Source: Thiotrichaceae bacterium (GTDB lineage: Bacteria > Pseudomonadota > Gammaproteobacteria > SZUA-140). Taken from it: a DNA stretch of 52,880 nucleotides. The stretch is from positions 1 to 52,880 of the forward strand of contig NVTY02000052.1 in NCBI GenBank assembly GCA_002401765.2, in the 5' to 3' direction. Numbering within the stretch: position 1 is the stretch's first letter; every line of letters begins with the position of its first letter. Of the stretch, positions 28,982 to 37,955 are shown in pieces. A program made the translations under genes and the position numbers. The notes under the pieces were generated by a model. That model did no database searches. It had not been told where the DNA came from and was given only the letters and a program-made list of their open reading frames with translations.

Positions 28982-29322
28982 TGCCGCATTTTATTATCGA
29001 ATATTCAGAGATGATTGCTACCGAGGTGCAAATTCCTGCGTTACTGGATGCGGTGCATGCTGCTGCATTGAGTAGTGAGCTGTTTCCTGAAAGCCACATT
29101 AAGACACGTGTGATTCCGGTTAAATTTTATCGGGTAGGCGGTGGTGGTCACTCGTTTATTCACGCCCAGTTGAGGATGAAATTTGGACGTAGTGATGCTC
29201 AGAAGAGAGCCTTAAGTCACTCAGTGCTGGCGGCAATTAAAAATCAGCGTTGGCCAGCAGATGTGGTGACTGTTGAAGTGGTTGATATGGATGTGGCAAG
29301 TTATGCCAAGTACATTCTTTAG
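28981..29322 (+). CDS. 5-carboxymethyl-2-hydroxymuconate isomerase-like protein (113 aa)
   Basis: Tautomerase-superfamily small protein. The start MPHFIIEYSE gives the catalytic N-terminal Pro2 after Met removal; the rest matches CHMI (HIKTRVIPVKFYRVGG, FIHAQLRMKFGR). In homoprotocatechuate degradation CHMI isomerises 5-carboxymethyl-2-hydroxymuconate. No other genes of that pathway are nearby, so this one may serve another tautomerisation. Coupled to the methyltransferase gene by TGATG and overlaps the next cytochrome gene. Confidence 0.85.
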   Translation: MPHFIIEYSEMIATEVQIPALLDAVHAAALSSELFPESHIKTRVIPVKFYRVGGGGHSFIHAQLRMKFGRSDAQKRALSHSVLAAIKNQRWPADVVTVEVVDMDVASYAKYIL

Positions 29323-29704
29323 CCGTCGTTATTTTAAGGCGTTAAGCATTGGATTGCTTATTGGAGTATTAACGGCTTGTAGCCGCGATGACAATCATGA
29401 ACACCCTGACTTAACGTCGGGCAAAGATTTTTTTAATCACCACTGCGAATCATGCCATGGTGTTGATGGCACTGGTAAATTGGTTAGTAGCACGCCTGCG
29501 AATATCCTTACACAGCGCGGGCATGATGCGATTGTTAACTACATCACGATGGATGTTAACCCTCAGCGTGAGATGTCGGTATTTAGCGCGATGCCTCATA
29601 CTGAGGCAGCTGCAGTTGCTAGATACCTACTGGCATTGCAAAAGCAATACCATGCGTTGCCACTGGACAAAAAGAAGCCGCAGGCGTTAATGATTGAACC
29701 TTAG
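29303..29704 (+). CDS. Lipoprotein mono-haem cytochrome c (about 133 aa)
   Basis: After a short basic start and hydrophobic segment comes the lipobox LTAC-SRDD, so it should be a membrane-anchored lipoprotein. One haem motif CESCH followed by GVDGTGKLV, and an axial-Met candidate in FSAMPHTEAAAVARYLLAL. The frame is open from 29273; the ATG at 29303 fits the lipoprotein signal best and overlaps the previous gene by 20 bases. Partner unknown. Confidence 0.8.
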   Translation: MPSTFFSRRYFKALSIGLLIGVLTACSRDDNHEHPDLTSGKDFFNHHCESCHGVDGTGKLVSSTPANILTQRGHDAIVNYITMDVNPQREMSVFSAMPHTEAAAVARYLLALQKQYHALPLDKKKPQALMIEP

Positions 29705-29795
29705 TATTCTATTTTTAGAGACTAAACCGCGCCTAGTAGTATCGGTGTTTGTCAGCAAAGATGTCCGATATTTTTCACGCTGCCTTAGGGAAATA

Positions 29796-30125
29796 TTATT
29801 CTTCGGCACGCATCTCTTTCGGCGAATTCAGCCATACTTCAGTCACCGGACTCCCGTTGCTGATGTCGCCTGACCAGCGCCGTTGATTCTTCTCTTTAGC
29901 CTCCAATATCGCTTTATCTTCCCCTCTGTGGCACTCGCCTAGCGTGACAAAACGGATCGCACTATGTCGATGTGTTTCGTTGTATCAGCGCACAAATTCA
30001 TGCACCCACTGACGGGCCGCATCAATACTCTCGAAGGGTTTGCTCGGATAGGCAGGGGTGTATTTCAGTGTGCGAAACAGGCTTTCCGAATAGGGATTAT
30101 CATCACTCGTCGAGAGACGGCTGTT
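29796..30125 (-). pseudogene. C-terminal remnant of an IS3-family transposase (OrfB)
   Basis: Reads SDDNPYSESLFRTLKY, PYPSKPF-type region and ARQWVHEFVR, then a TGA, then YNETHRHSAIRFVTL and WLNSPKEMRAEE up to TAA at 29796. The DDE catalytic Glu lies in the SDDNPYSES block. TGA replaces the Trp expected in the RWYNE motif. The 5' part of the gene and orfA are missing; the homology stops at about 30125, 25 bases upstream of the RCC1-gene start. Compare the transposase tail at the right window edge. Confidence 0.8.
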
Positions 30126-30149
30126 AGTACAGTAAATATGTTTAATTCG

Positions 30150-32961
30150 ATGAAAACGAACCAATACAGCCATATATTATTTTTACTCATCACCAGTCTG
30201 GTATTTTTACTGGTTGGGACAGGCACAACATCGGTTTCAACTCAGTTTGCACTGGGCCAAAAACATACGTTGATGATCAAGAGTGATGGAACACTCTGGA
30301 GCTGGGGTGAAAATAGCATTGGCCAGCTCGGTATTGGCTCTAATGACCCACGGCATTATCCAGTACAAATTGGTGTAGATAGGTGGTCTGCAGTGACTGC
30401 TGGTCACTATCATTCAGTAGCCATTCATCAAGATGGTACGCTTTGGACTTGGGGCGGGCATATGAATGGTGCGCTGGGTAATGGTGGTGCTGGAAATATT
30501 GACGTACCAATGCAGATCAGCACTGACCTATGGCGAAGTATTGTGAGTAAGGGTGCTCATACCATTGCGATTAAACAGGATGGAACCTTATGGGGATGAG
30601 GGGTAAATGTAACAAACCAACTGGGTGTTATAGGACTAGGAGGCCAAAGTGAAATACCTGTACAAATAGGCAGTGACCACTGGACTGAAGTTGCCGTCAG
30701 TATGTATGAGACGGTCGCGATCAGAAGTGATGGGACCTTGTGGGAATGGGGGGGGGACTTATCCTCTGTTTCCGTTAGGGCCTAGACTAGTTAGTCGTGA
30801 GCAGTGGAGCAAGGTCGCAGCTGGTGGGTTTGATGGAATGATGGCGGTCAAGGTAGATGGCACACTTTGGGGCTGGGGTTCAGATTTTTACGGGCAACTT
30901 GGGGATGGTGAACCTGCAGCGGGTATTGCAAGAATACCTGTTCAAATAGGAAGTGAACTATGGCGTCATGTTGATGTGGGTAGTACGCATACTGTTGCTA
31001 TTCAACAGGATGGCAGTTTATGGGCCTGGGGAAGGAATAGTGCCGGTGAGCTTGGGGATGGCACGACAGTACAGCGAGCAGCACCTGTGCTTATCAGTTC
31101 AGATCAATGGTCTGAAGTAATTGCCTAGGATGATTATTCGATGGGAATAAAGCCAGATCAAAGTGTCTGGGCATGGGGTCGAAATGGTTATGGGCGCTTT
31201 GGTGATGGTAGCACTGCAACTAAAACTGCACCTGTTCTGATCAGTGCGGGTTACTGGGGGGCAGCCAGTGCTGGCGCAGCATTTGTGACTAGTATCAATA
31301 GCGACGAATCACTCTGGAGTTGGGGGAGTAATTCAAGTGGCCAGTTGGGTGATGGCACAACATCTAGCAAATCGATGCCGATTAAAATTGGTAGTGACAA
31401 CTGGAGTAGCACTGACGCAGGGTGGACACATACCGCCGCGATTAAAAATGACGGGACGCTCTGGAGTTGGGGGATCAATTTTCGTGGTCAACTCGGTGAT
31501 GGCTCATCTGAAGAGAGACATAGCCCGGTGATGATCGACAGCTCAAGCTGGGCTCAGGTGTCAGCAGGCATGCGTAATACCATGGCGATCAAGAGCGATG
31601 GCACACTATGGGGTTGGGGGCAGAACAGTACTGGTCAGTTAGCGGATGGCACAGGAGGCCCTGACCAGCTAACCCCGATTCAGATTATCCCTGGTACGTG
31701 GCAATACGTTTCTAATGGATATCTATACACCATGGCGATCAGGGGGGATGGCACACTGTGGGGCTGGGGTTACAACCTCAATGCTCAATTGGGTGATGGT
31801 ACATCCTGGACGGAAAGATATTCACCCGTGCTGATTAACAGTGATAGCTAGGCCAGTGTCTCTGCGGGCTGGCGTCATACCCTAGCGATTAAGAGTGATG
31901 GCAGTTTGTGGGGTTCGGGTGTCAATGGTGCCGGTCAGTTAGGTAATGGAACAAATGAATTTCAGCGTAGTCAGATTCAGGTCGGCAGTGATCAATGGTT
32001 GGCAGTTGCGGTGGGCGAGTCTCATTCTATTGGGATCAAAAATGATGGTTCCTTATGGGGGTGGGGTTCTAATTTCTCTGGGCAGATAGGTAATGGATCC
32101 ATGGTTTCATCCAATGTTCCAGTACTGATAAGTAGTGCGCAGTGGCGCTCTGTGTCTGCTGGTTCTCGATTCTCAATTGCCGTTAAAGAGGACAATTCCC
32201 TGTGGGCGTGGGGTAATAACGGGTCTGGTCAGTTAGGTGATGGTGATGCATGGCGAGACAGGCCACAGCTGTTAATTTTGCCAGATACAGAGCCGCCAAC
32301 TGGTTCAATGGTTATTAATCGTGGTGACTTGCTTACAAATAATAGTGTTGTTACGTTAACCCTGTCATGTAGTGACAACATGATTTGCGCCAGTATGCAG
32401 TTTTCGAATGACCAGCTTAGCTGGCCTGATCTCGAAAACTACCGTGTTGAAAAACAATGGGCCTTAAGCAATGGCGATGGCGAGAAAACTGTCTATGTCC
32501 GGTTTTTTGATGATGCAGGTAATCAGGCTCTCTATTCAGCTGCAATAGTACTGGATACAGAGCGCCCTGTCGGTCTGTTTATCATCAATAATGGTGACTC
32601 AAGCACTGATCAAGTGGATGTTAAATTAACCCTAGCATGCAGTGATAACAGACTCTGTGCCAGCATGCAATTTTCGAATGACCAGCTTAACTGGTCTGAC
32701 CTCGAAAACTACCATGTTGAAAAACAGTGGGCCTTAAGCGAGGGCGATGGTGAGAAAACAGTCTATGTGCGGTTTGTTGATGATGCTGGGAATGAATTTA
32801 TCTATTCATCGGCAATTACGTTATCACTGCCCGTGATCGATGAAGATGACAGTAGCGGTGCTGGCAGCATGGGGTTAATGGTGTTGATGCTTTTGCTATC
32901 GAGTGGCTTGGTTAGGGTTTACTCTTCCGCTATTAGGGGGCGTGATACTTCTATCGTCTGA
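30150..32961 (+). pseudogene. Broken RCC1-repeat exoprotein gene with tandem Ig-like domains
   Basis: Read through its lesions, this is a protein of about 936 residues. Signal peptide (MKTNQYSHILFLLITSLVFLL), about 13 RCC1-type blades (repeating GTLWSWGxNxxGQLGDG), two nearly identical Ig-like repeats (each with SNDQLxWxDLENY and EKTVYVRFxDDAGN), and a C-terminal GAGSMGLMVLMLLL helix plus basic end resembling a GlyGly-CTERM sorting tail. Lesions are a TGA at 30597 (at a conserved Trp), a one-base shift in a G9 run at 30748-30756, and TAGs at 31126 and 31849 (the latter at a Trp). The IS3 remnant abuts its 5' side, so the native promoter is probably gone. Confidence 0.8.
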
Positions 32962-33052
32962 AAGCAGGGTGAGGTTTGTTGGTTATTATAATGATGTAAT
33001 CAATGATCCTTGGCTTGACTCATTGATTACGTAGCGCTGATTTTATCCAAGG

Positions 33053-34267
33053 TCACCCCAAAGGCTTTAACGCACGGCGCAAACGTTGAGTTAGCTGTTT
33101 GGGGTGGGCCTTAGTCAACGAGACTGAATCGCATTGTTGAAAATGGCTGAACTGCATGATGGCCTCTACAAAAGCAGTAATGACTTGCTCTTCATCAAAA
33201 TTGTGTTGTTCCATATGTAGTGACTTGATCTCCAGGTGACTGGTTTTTCGATGGGCTTTACAATCTATCCGCCCAATAAATTGGTCGTGGTAAAGTAGCG
33301 GTAGGCTAAAGTATCCGTACTGACGTTTGGCTGTGGGAAGATAGCATTCTATTTTATAGTCGTATTGAAAGAGTGCTTTGAGTCGATCTCGCTGAATAAC
33401 ACTGTTGTCGAATGGTGAAAGAATCAACAGGCGGTTGTTCAGCTGGGGAAGCGGGCGTTCGAGCGCGCTTGTTTCGAATATAAACAGTTCGCCGCTGCTC
33501 AGTTGTAGCTGTTCTAATGTGCGCTGCGCCAATCTCTCGTTTACCAGGGCTTTTACCGCTTTGCGTAGCTCAGCATTGCGGCGCTGGTAGGTTAGCCCTT
33601 TGAGTGAAACAAGCCCATGGCAGCGTAACTGTTGGTCGAGAATATGCGCTGCAAGCCCTTCTATGCTGGGCATTTTTGAATTGACGTGAGAGGGTAGTAC
33701 GCGCTCGCTTAGATTATATGCTTTCTGGAAACCTTCGCGATTGCTGATCATGAGATCACCTTCAATATACAGCTGTTCGAGTGCCTTTTTGGCTGGTTTA
33801 CTGTCCCACCCGCCTGAGCCTTTTTTGGTGTTAGTTGCCAGGTCTCGAGATCGTAGCGGGCCATCTGCACGGATGCGCGCCAACAGTTCACCCATCAGCT
33901 TTCTATCCGGGTTTTTATACCAATGGGTCTGGCCGCTTTTAATGGCGTGTTTGTAGGGCAGGGAGAAGCGAAAATCGGCGATGGGTAGAAAAGCGGCCGC
34001 GTGTGTCCAATACTCAAAAATGTCATCATCGAGCAACATTTGATTGGTCATCGCTGGTTTGAAGTTAGGTACTCTAGAATAAAAAACATGGTGGTGTGCG
34101 CGTTCCACTATCGAAATGGTGTCGATCTGTACATAACCCAGGTGGTTAATCGCTTTACGTGCCCCCGCCAAACCACGCCCAAAGGGCTGAGCCTGCAGCA
34201 AACCTTGTGCGGTGAGCGCAAGGCGGCGCAGGCGAGCTAGTTCTTGTGGGTGTTTAATTTTAATCAT
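33053..34267 (-). CDS. ycaQ: YcaQ/AlkX-family winged-helix DNA glycosylase
   Basis: HTH_42 family; E. coli YcaQ (AlkX) excises cross-linked and bulky alkylated bases. 404 residues of winged-helix repeats. The catalytic QxD motif is present in YVQIDTISIVERAHHHVFYSR near residues 47-50. Other matches include HAAAFLPIADF and the C-terminal PFDNSVIQRDRLKALFQYDYKIECYLP. Stands alone, convergent with the RCC1 pseudogene. Confidence 0.88.
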   Translation of the reverse strand: MIKIKHPQELARLRRLALTAQGLLQAQPFGRGLAGARKAINHLGYVQIDTISIVERAHHHVFYSRVPNFKPAMTNQMLLDDDIFEYWTHAAAFLPIADFRFSLPYKHAIKSGQTHWYKNPDRKLMGELLARIRADGPLRSRDLATNTKKGSGGWDSKPAKKALEQLYIEGDLMISNREGFQKAYNLSERVLPSHVNSKMPSIEGLAAHILDQQLRCHGLVSLKGLTYQRRNAELRKAVKALVNERLAQRTLEQLQLSSGELFIFETSALERPLPQLNNRLLILSPFDNSVIQRDRLKALFQYDYKIECYLPTAKRQYGYFSLPLLYHDQFIGRIDCKAHRKTSHLEIKSLHMEQHNFDEEQVITAFVEAIMQFSHFQQCDSVSLTKAHPKQLTQRLRRALKPLG

Positions 34268-34332
34268 GGTAAAACTTGTCTTGGCTGGTTCAGCGTGAGT
34301 CGATTATATTAGTTAGATGAGGAGGGTTGAAT

Positions 34333-34521
34333 TTATTTCGTGAATAGAATTTTGACCTCTTTAAACGCTGGAGAATCCACGCCACCTTCCCCAAGAGTCG
34401 CTTCTAATATTGCAATGCAAGTTTCCATGTTTGTCTCCTTAGCCGTATCTGCCAGACTTGCCGCAGAAAGAAAAAATAATGTAGCCCCAATAAAATATGC
34501 TTTCAAATATGAACTATTCAC
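34333..34521 (-). CDS. Small exported protein (62 aa)
   Basis: GTG start preceded by GGAGG with good spacing. N-terminal signal peptide (MNSSYLKAYFIGATLFFLSAASLA-DTA), leaving a mature peptide of about 37 residues with a single Cys (METCIAILEATLGEGG). No family recognised. The plus-strand overlap at 34340 is a shadow. Confidence 0.5.
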   Translation of the reverse strand: MNSSYLKAYFIGATLFFLSAASLADTAKETNMETCIAILEATLGEGGVDSPAFKEVKILFTK

Positions 34522-34569
34522 CGGCTACCTCCATGATGATCCTGAATAAGCATGCAACCTTACTAGGCC

Positions 34570-34595
34570 GCTACTGACAGCATCCTGTCAGTAGC
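34570..34595. repeat. Perfect 11-bp hairpin
   Basis: GCTACTGACAG and CTGTCAGTAGC flank CATC. No T-run follows on either strand, so it is not a typical intrinsic terminator. It lies 49 bases upstream of the small exported protein gene. Confidence 0.5.
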
Positions 34596-34717
34596 GTGTT
34601 CAATGGGAAAGTTATTGCCTCTTCCAGTATCTTTTTAGGGACACTCATGAAACTTGGCCTTTTGAGTCAAGGTGCGGTAGTTATTATTTGAACTTACCCG
34701 ATTATCTCACTTAACTC

Positions 34718-34894
34718 ATGCCTGTCAAAGCTGCTTGGTGGATGTTGGTGTTGCATCTACTCCCTTTTTCGTGGTTTTGGTGGCTTTTGGCAGGAACTCA
34801 TGATGAGGTCAGTGGTGGAATACCTGTGGGGATTATTTTTAATGGGGGGACGTTGATGATGTTTTCACGGGCTTGTGGGTTGACAATCAGCTAA
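34718..34894 (+). CDS. Possible small membrane protein (58 aa)
   Basis: MPVKAAWWMLVLHLLPFSWFWWLLAG gives a Trp-rich membrane helix, then a short loop and a second weakly hydrophobic stretch. There is no strong ribosome-binding site and no family. It lies in an otherwise empty 530-base stretch; it could be chance. Confidence 0.25.
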   Translation: MPVKAAWWMLVLHLLPFSWFWWLLAGTHDEVSGGIPVGIIFNGGTLMMFSRACGLTIS

Positions 34895-35055
34895 AGAGCT
34901 AATCAGAAGTCCTGCTAGATAACTCATATCTGGACGGTTATGCTATTCATCATTATGATGAGTGTCTGGGTAGCTGCTAGTTGTTGTACAGAGCGGTAGT
35001 TGTTGGATTGAGAGGATGGGGAGCGCGCAAAGCGAGAACCCTGTTTTAGTAATGG

Positions 35056-35349
35056 TTATGCGGTGCTAAATTTTAATTTTTTAACATCGCGTAGATCAAC
35101 GTTCTTTTTTGCATGCCATAGGTTGTATGCATCTTGCATAGCCAGCCAGCTTTCGGGTGAGCGACCAAGTGTTTTAGAAAGCCGCAGTGCCATTTCTGGT
35201 GAGACGTTATTTTCTGCATTGACGAGGCGGTTAAATGTTGAAGGCGAGACTTTCAGTTTCTCAGCAACATTGCGTGAGCTGATATTAAAGGGGGTTAAAT
35301 AGACTTCTTTAATAAACTCACCAGGATGAGGAGGGTTGTGCATAGTCAT
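35056..35349 (-). CDS. higA: HigA-type antitoxin (XRE helix-turn-helix, 97 aa)
   Basis: Antitoxin that binds and neutralises the HigB mRNA nuclease and represses the operon. The family start HPGEFIKEVYL is followed by the helix-turn-helix NVAEKLKVSPSTFNRLVNAENNVSPEMALRLSKTLG and the C-terminal ESWLAMQDAYNLWHA. Its ATG overlaps the toxin stop as TAATG. Toxin-first order is typical of higBA. Confidence 0.94.
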   Translation of the reverse strand: MTMHNPPHPGEFIKEVYLTPFNISSRNVAEKLKVSPSTFNRLVNAENNVSPEMALRLSKTLGRSPESWLAMQDAYNLWHAKKNVDLRDVKKLKFSTA

Positions 35350-35627
35350 TAGTGATAATCCTCGTAATTTACAATATGTGCATTGCCACTTTCGAATTTG
35401 AATGTGATTCGCCAGTTGCCACTAACAGTAACGGACCATACTCCTTTCAACTTGCCTTTTAATACATGGAGTCTGAAGCCAGGGATATCCATGTCATTAA
35501 TTTCATGTGATGAATCTAGAGTGGCCAAAATCATTCGAAGTTTCTGCTTGTGGCTGTTTTGAATGCCAGCGGCAGTGCCAGTTTGGTAAAACCTCTGCAA
35601 TCCCTTGTGCTTGAATGATTTAATCAC
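35349..35627 (-). CDS. higB: HigB-type toxin (RelE/ParE fold mRNA interferase, 92 aa)
   Basis: Ribosome-dependent mRNA nuclease. Starts IKSFKHKGLQRFY, a highly conserved HigB beginning, and contains GKLKGVWSVTVSGNWRITFKFE and the C-terminal VNYEDYH. The start codon is GTG; the putative -10 box lies only 6 bases upstream, so the message may be leaderless. Confidence 0.94.
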   Translation of the reverse strand: MIKSFKHKGLQRFYQTGTAAGIQNSHKQKLRMILATLDSSHEINDMDIPGFRLHVLKGKLKGVWSVTVSGNWRITFKFESGNAHIVNYEDYH

Positions 35628-35633
35628 TGAGTC

Positions 35634-35660
35634 AGTATAGCACGTTGCGTGATGCGCAAC
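35634..35660 (-). promoter_or_regulatory. higBA promoter -10 and palindromic operator
   Basis: TATACT on the minus strand (35639-35634) is followed upstream by the perfect palindrome GTTGCG-TGATG-CGCAAC (35644-35660), which would cover the -35 region. Placement fits autorepression by HigA. Confidence 0.6.
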
Positions 35661-35707
35661 ACCAGCCGATTAACTTTATGATTATTAGTGATTTTAAAGG
35701 AGGGGGT

Positions 35708-35746
35708 ATGCATGAGAATGATTCGTATGTACCTCCGACCCCTTAA
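35708..35746 (+). other. 12-codon mini-ORF with a very strong Shine-Dalgarno
   Basis: AAAGGAGGGGGT directly precedes ATG; the peptide is MHENDSYVPPTP then TAA. It runs into the direct-repeat array. Probably part of a dispersed repeat rather than a gene. Confidence 0.25.
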
Positions 35747-35800
35747 GCTGCGCCTTAAGCTGCGACCCCTTCGACCCCTTAAGCTGGACCCCTTAAGCTG
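35736..35800. repeat. Short imperfect direct-repeat array (CCCCTTAAGCTG units)
   Basis: Four copies of CCTTAAGCTG, most preceded by GACC, are packed in 65 bases. The array begins exactly where the selO-like coding stump ends. Confidence 0.7.
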
Positions 35801-35905
35801 AAATTTGAGCAGTTTAGGTGAGGGTGCTTTCTCGCCTATGTAGGCCGTATAAAAGCCTTCTAATTGCTCGGCATAGCTGTTGTCAAAGTTAAAGCGGGTT
35901 TTCAT
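35801..35905 (-). pseudogene. N-terminal stump of selO (YdiU protein adenylyltransferase)
   Basis: MKTRFNFDNSYAEQLEGF followed by YTAYIGEKAPSPKLLKF matches the first 35 residues of SelO proteins (FDN-Y-L--FY, then P-L--FN). The frame then enters the repeat array and turns into a basic low-complexity tail. About 440 residues of the enzyme are missing. Confidence 0.6.
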
Positions 35906-36002
35906 CGTTGTCTCAGTCAACTGATTAGTGGCTACCATGGTGGGTATTGAAAGGGCAGACGTCAGAAGATTATAGCCGACAAACGATGCTTGTTATCCAC
36001 GG

Positions 36003-36500
36003 TTAGTCTGAGGGTAACCGCCAGTCCGTACGTGGAAAATGACAGGTATAACCATCGGGATGTCGTTCAAGGTAGTCCTGATGTTCTGGTTCGGCTTCCC
36101 AGAAATCACCCGCAGCGCTAAGCTCAGTGACCACCGCGCCAGGCCATAAGCCGGCGGCATTTACCTCATCAATCATGCGTAAAGCGATTTGCTGTTGTTC
36201 TACTGAGACATAGTAGATGGCTGATCGATAGGAAGCACCACGGTCATTGCCTTGTTGATTGACGGTGGTGGGATCATGAATCTGAAAGAACAGCGCGAGG
36301 ATATCTCGGTAACGGATAATGTCTGTATCAAACAGGATCTCAATCCCTTCCGCGTGATTACCGTGGTTGCGATAGGTGGCATTGGCGACCTCGCCACCGG
36401 TATAACCCACACGTGTTGCAGTAACCCCCGGTAGTTTACGAATCAGGCTCTGCATGCCCCAGAAGCAGCCACCCGCTAGAATTGCGCGCTCAGTTGCCAC
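36003..36500 (-). CDS. msrA: Peptide methionine sulfoxide reductase MsrA
   Basis: Reduces methionine-S-sulfoxide. Active-site motif GGCFWGMQ near residues 10-17, then [24 protein letters not shown] and the C-terminal [22 protein letters not shown] start, two bases after the msrB stop, so the two are one operon. 165 residues, the short cytoplasmic type. Confidence 0.95.
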   Translation of the reverse strand: MATERAILAGGCFWGMQSLIRKLPGVTATRVGYTGGEVANATYRNHGNHAEGIEILFDTDIIRYRDILALFFQIHDPTTVNQQGNDRGASYRSAIYYVSVEQQQIALRMIDEVNAAGLWPGAVVTELSAAGDFWEAEPEHQDYLERHPDGYTCHFPRTDWRLPSD

Positions 36501-36502
36501 GG

Positions 36503-36967
36503 TTAGTTATCGGTCGCTTGATTAATAGAGATGTCCTTAAGATATTCGCCATACCCTTCAGCTGCCATTGTGTCGCGTGGCACAAAGCGTAACGAAGCCG
36601 AGTTGATGCAGTAACGCAAACCACCACGCTCGCTTGGCCCGTCTGTGAACACATGCCCCAAATGACTATCCCCATGCGTAGAACGTACTTCTATGCGTCT
36701 CATGCCGTGAGTGATGTCACTCACTTCATTAATGTTGGCTGCCTCGATCGCTGTGGTGAAACTGGGCCAGCCACAGCCAGACTCATATTTATCAGTGGAT
36801 GCAAACAGTGGCTCACCTGACACAATATCAACATAAATCCCCGCTGCCTTGTTATCCAGCAGATCGCCGCTACCGGCTTGCTCGGTGCCACTTTGCTGCG
36901 TCACTCGGAACTGCACTTCGTTCAGCGCCGCAATCGCATCTGCAGATTTTTGGTAGGTTTTATTCAC
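36503..36967 (-). CDS. msrB: Peptide methionine sulfoxide reductase MsrB
   Basis: Reduces methionine-R-sulfoxide. Contains [22 protein letters not shown] and the catalytic Cys in [11 protein letters not shown]. The zinc-binding CxxC pairs found in many MsrBs are absent (the first reads YVDIVSG), so this is the zinc-free form. First gene of the msrBA pair. No signal peptide. Confidence 0.95.
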   Translation of the reverse strand: MNKTYQKSADAIAALNEVQFRVTQQSGTEQAGSGDLLDNKAAGIYVDIVSGEPLFASTDKYESGCGWPSFTTAIEAANINEVSDITHGMRRIEVRSTHGDSHLGHVFTDGPSERGGLRYCINSASLRFVPRDTMAAEGYGEYLKDISINQATDN

Positions 36968-37030
36968 CTTCAGCTCGACCGATTAACGCTGTTGAGACAT
37001 AAATATTACGTGTAATGGAATGGTTGTCTG

Positions 37031-37429
37031 CTAGCTAGATTTTAATAGCGCTACATCAATAGCTGGGTCAAAGGATTTTTTCAGATACGCAATAATTTCC
37101 TTTGATTCATATAGCCATGTCTGCTGGCCATCTTCTTCAATCAGCAGGCAAGGGGCCTTTATTTTACCGCCACCCTCAAGTAGTGCCTGACGATGGGTGC
37201 TGTCATTCTGTGCGTCGCGGGTCTCAATCGGCAAGTTCAGGCGATGCATCTCACGGCGCACCAGCACACAAAAAGGGCAGGCGTAGAACTGATAGAGCGC
37301 CATGCTAGCCACGCGCTGTTCAACGCTGCTCTGGTCAGCAGAGGCGCGGAGCGCTTTTTTGGGCCGGGTGAGATAAGAAATCAAAATAATAACTCGTCCT
37401 AAGCCTTCACGTAGTGCTTTTAGAATCAT
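37031..37429 (-). CDS. Glutaredoxin/GST-N-like thiol-disulfide protein (132 aa)
   Basis: An N-terminal hydrophobic/basic segment (GRVIILISYLTRPKK) is followed by a thioredoxin-fold domain with a CPFC active site (LYQFYACPFCVLVRREMHRLNL). Next come IKAPCLLIEEDG with the cis-Pro and a YESKEIIAYL ending typical of GST N-terminal domains. Neighbouring msrA/msrB suggest a link to thiol redox repair, but it is separated from them by about 60 bases upstream. Ribosome-binding site weak. Confidence 0.85.
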   Translation of the reverse strand: MILKALREGLGRVIILISYLTRPKKALRASADQSSVEQRVASMALYQFYACPFCVLVRREMHRLNLPIETRDAQNDSTHRQALLEGGGKIKAPCLLIEEDGQQTWLYESKEIIAYLKKSFDPAIDVALLKSS

Positions 37430-37689
37430 GGGTAATCCAGTCAGTGTATAAAAGATGATCCTGCATTCTAGAAGAAAAATCGTGCGCTTGCTATCGATTT
37501 AAGCCCGCCAGTGGCTAAATTGCTAGTTAAAATAACCTTGTGTAATAGGGGGTTAGGGCTTGTGTGTGGATATATAGGCAGAATTGTTATTAATCACTTC
37601 ATTCATAAGCGACTGAATAAATATTGGTGGGTGTTGTTTTCAGAATATTGGCTTGATGGCGTTTTTTTTAAAATGGGGGGCTTATTGAC

Positions 37690-37878
37690 GGGTCTTGAAG
37701 CTGGAATCCAATTCAAACAAAGCCCTGCACAGCCCGTCATTCCGGCAGGCTTTAGGCTGAAACTCAGTCTAATTAGGGTGCCGTATAGCTCGTCATTCCG
37801 GCGTGCTTTAGGCCGGAATCCAGTCTAAAGAGAGCCCCGTCTCAACTTGTCACCTTAAGTCTTCGATTTCATGCTTTT
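37690..37878. repeat. Compound repeat, copy 1 (GTCATTCCGGC family)
   Basis: Contains two GTCATTCCGGC units and GGCCGGAATCCAGTCTAAAG. Its ends match copy 2 at 38866-39001. The copies flank the thioredoxin-like gene in the same orientation; copy 2 lacks about 60 bases in the middle. A plus-strand frame at 37511-37828 runs through this repeat and is rejected as a gene. Confidence 0.7.
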
Positions 37879-37955
37879 AGGCACAAGTGTCGTTGATTTT
37901 TCCGTAGCAACTGCTCTTGGCCTGAGCTGCCTGTTCAATGCGCCATTGCGGGGTA

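Noticed and set aside
3466..31851. TAG or TGA reassigned to an amino acid, suggested by in-frame stops in the exporter and RCC1 genes
   Set aside because: ssb and other intact genes end normally at TAG or TGA, and the broken frames also carry a frameshift, so ordinary decay explains them.
35736..35800. CRISPR-like repeat array
   Set aside because: Units are about 10-14 bases and contiguous without spacers.
37511..37828. 105-aa plus-strand gene
   Set aside because: Its C-terminal half is a translated repeat (37690-37828) and it has no family or start signal.
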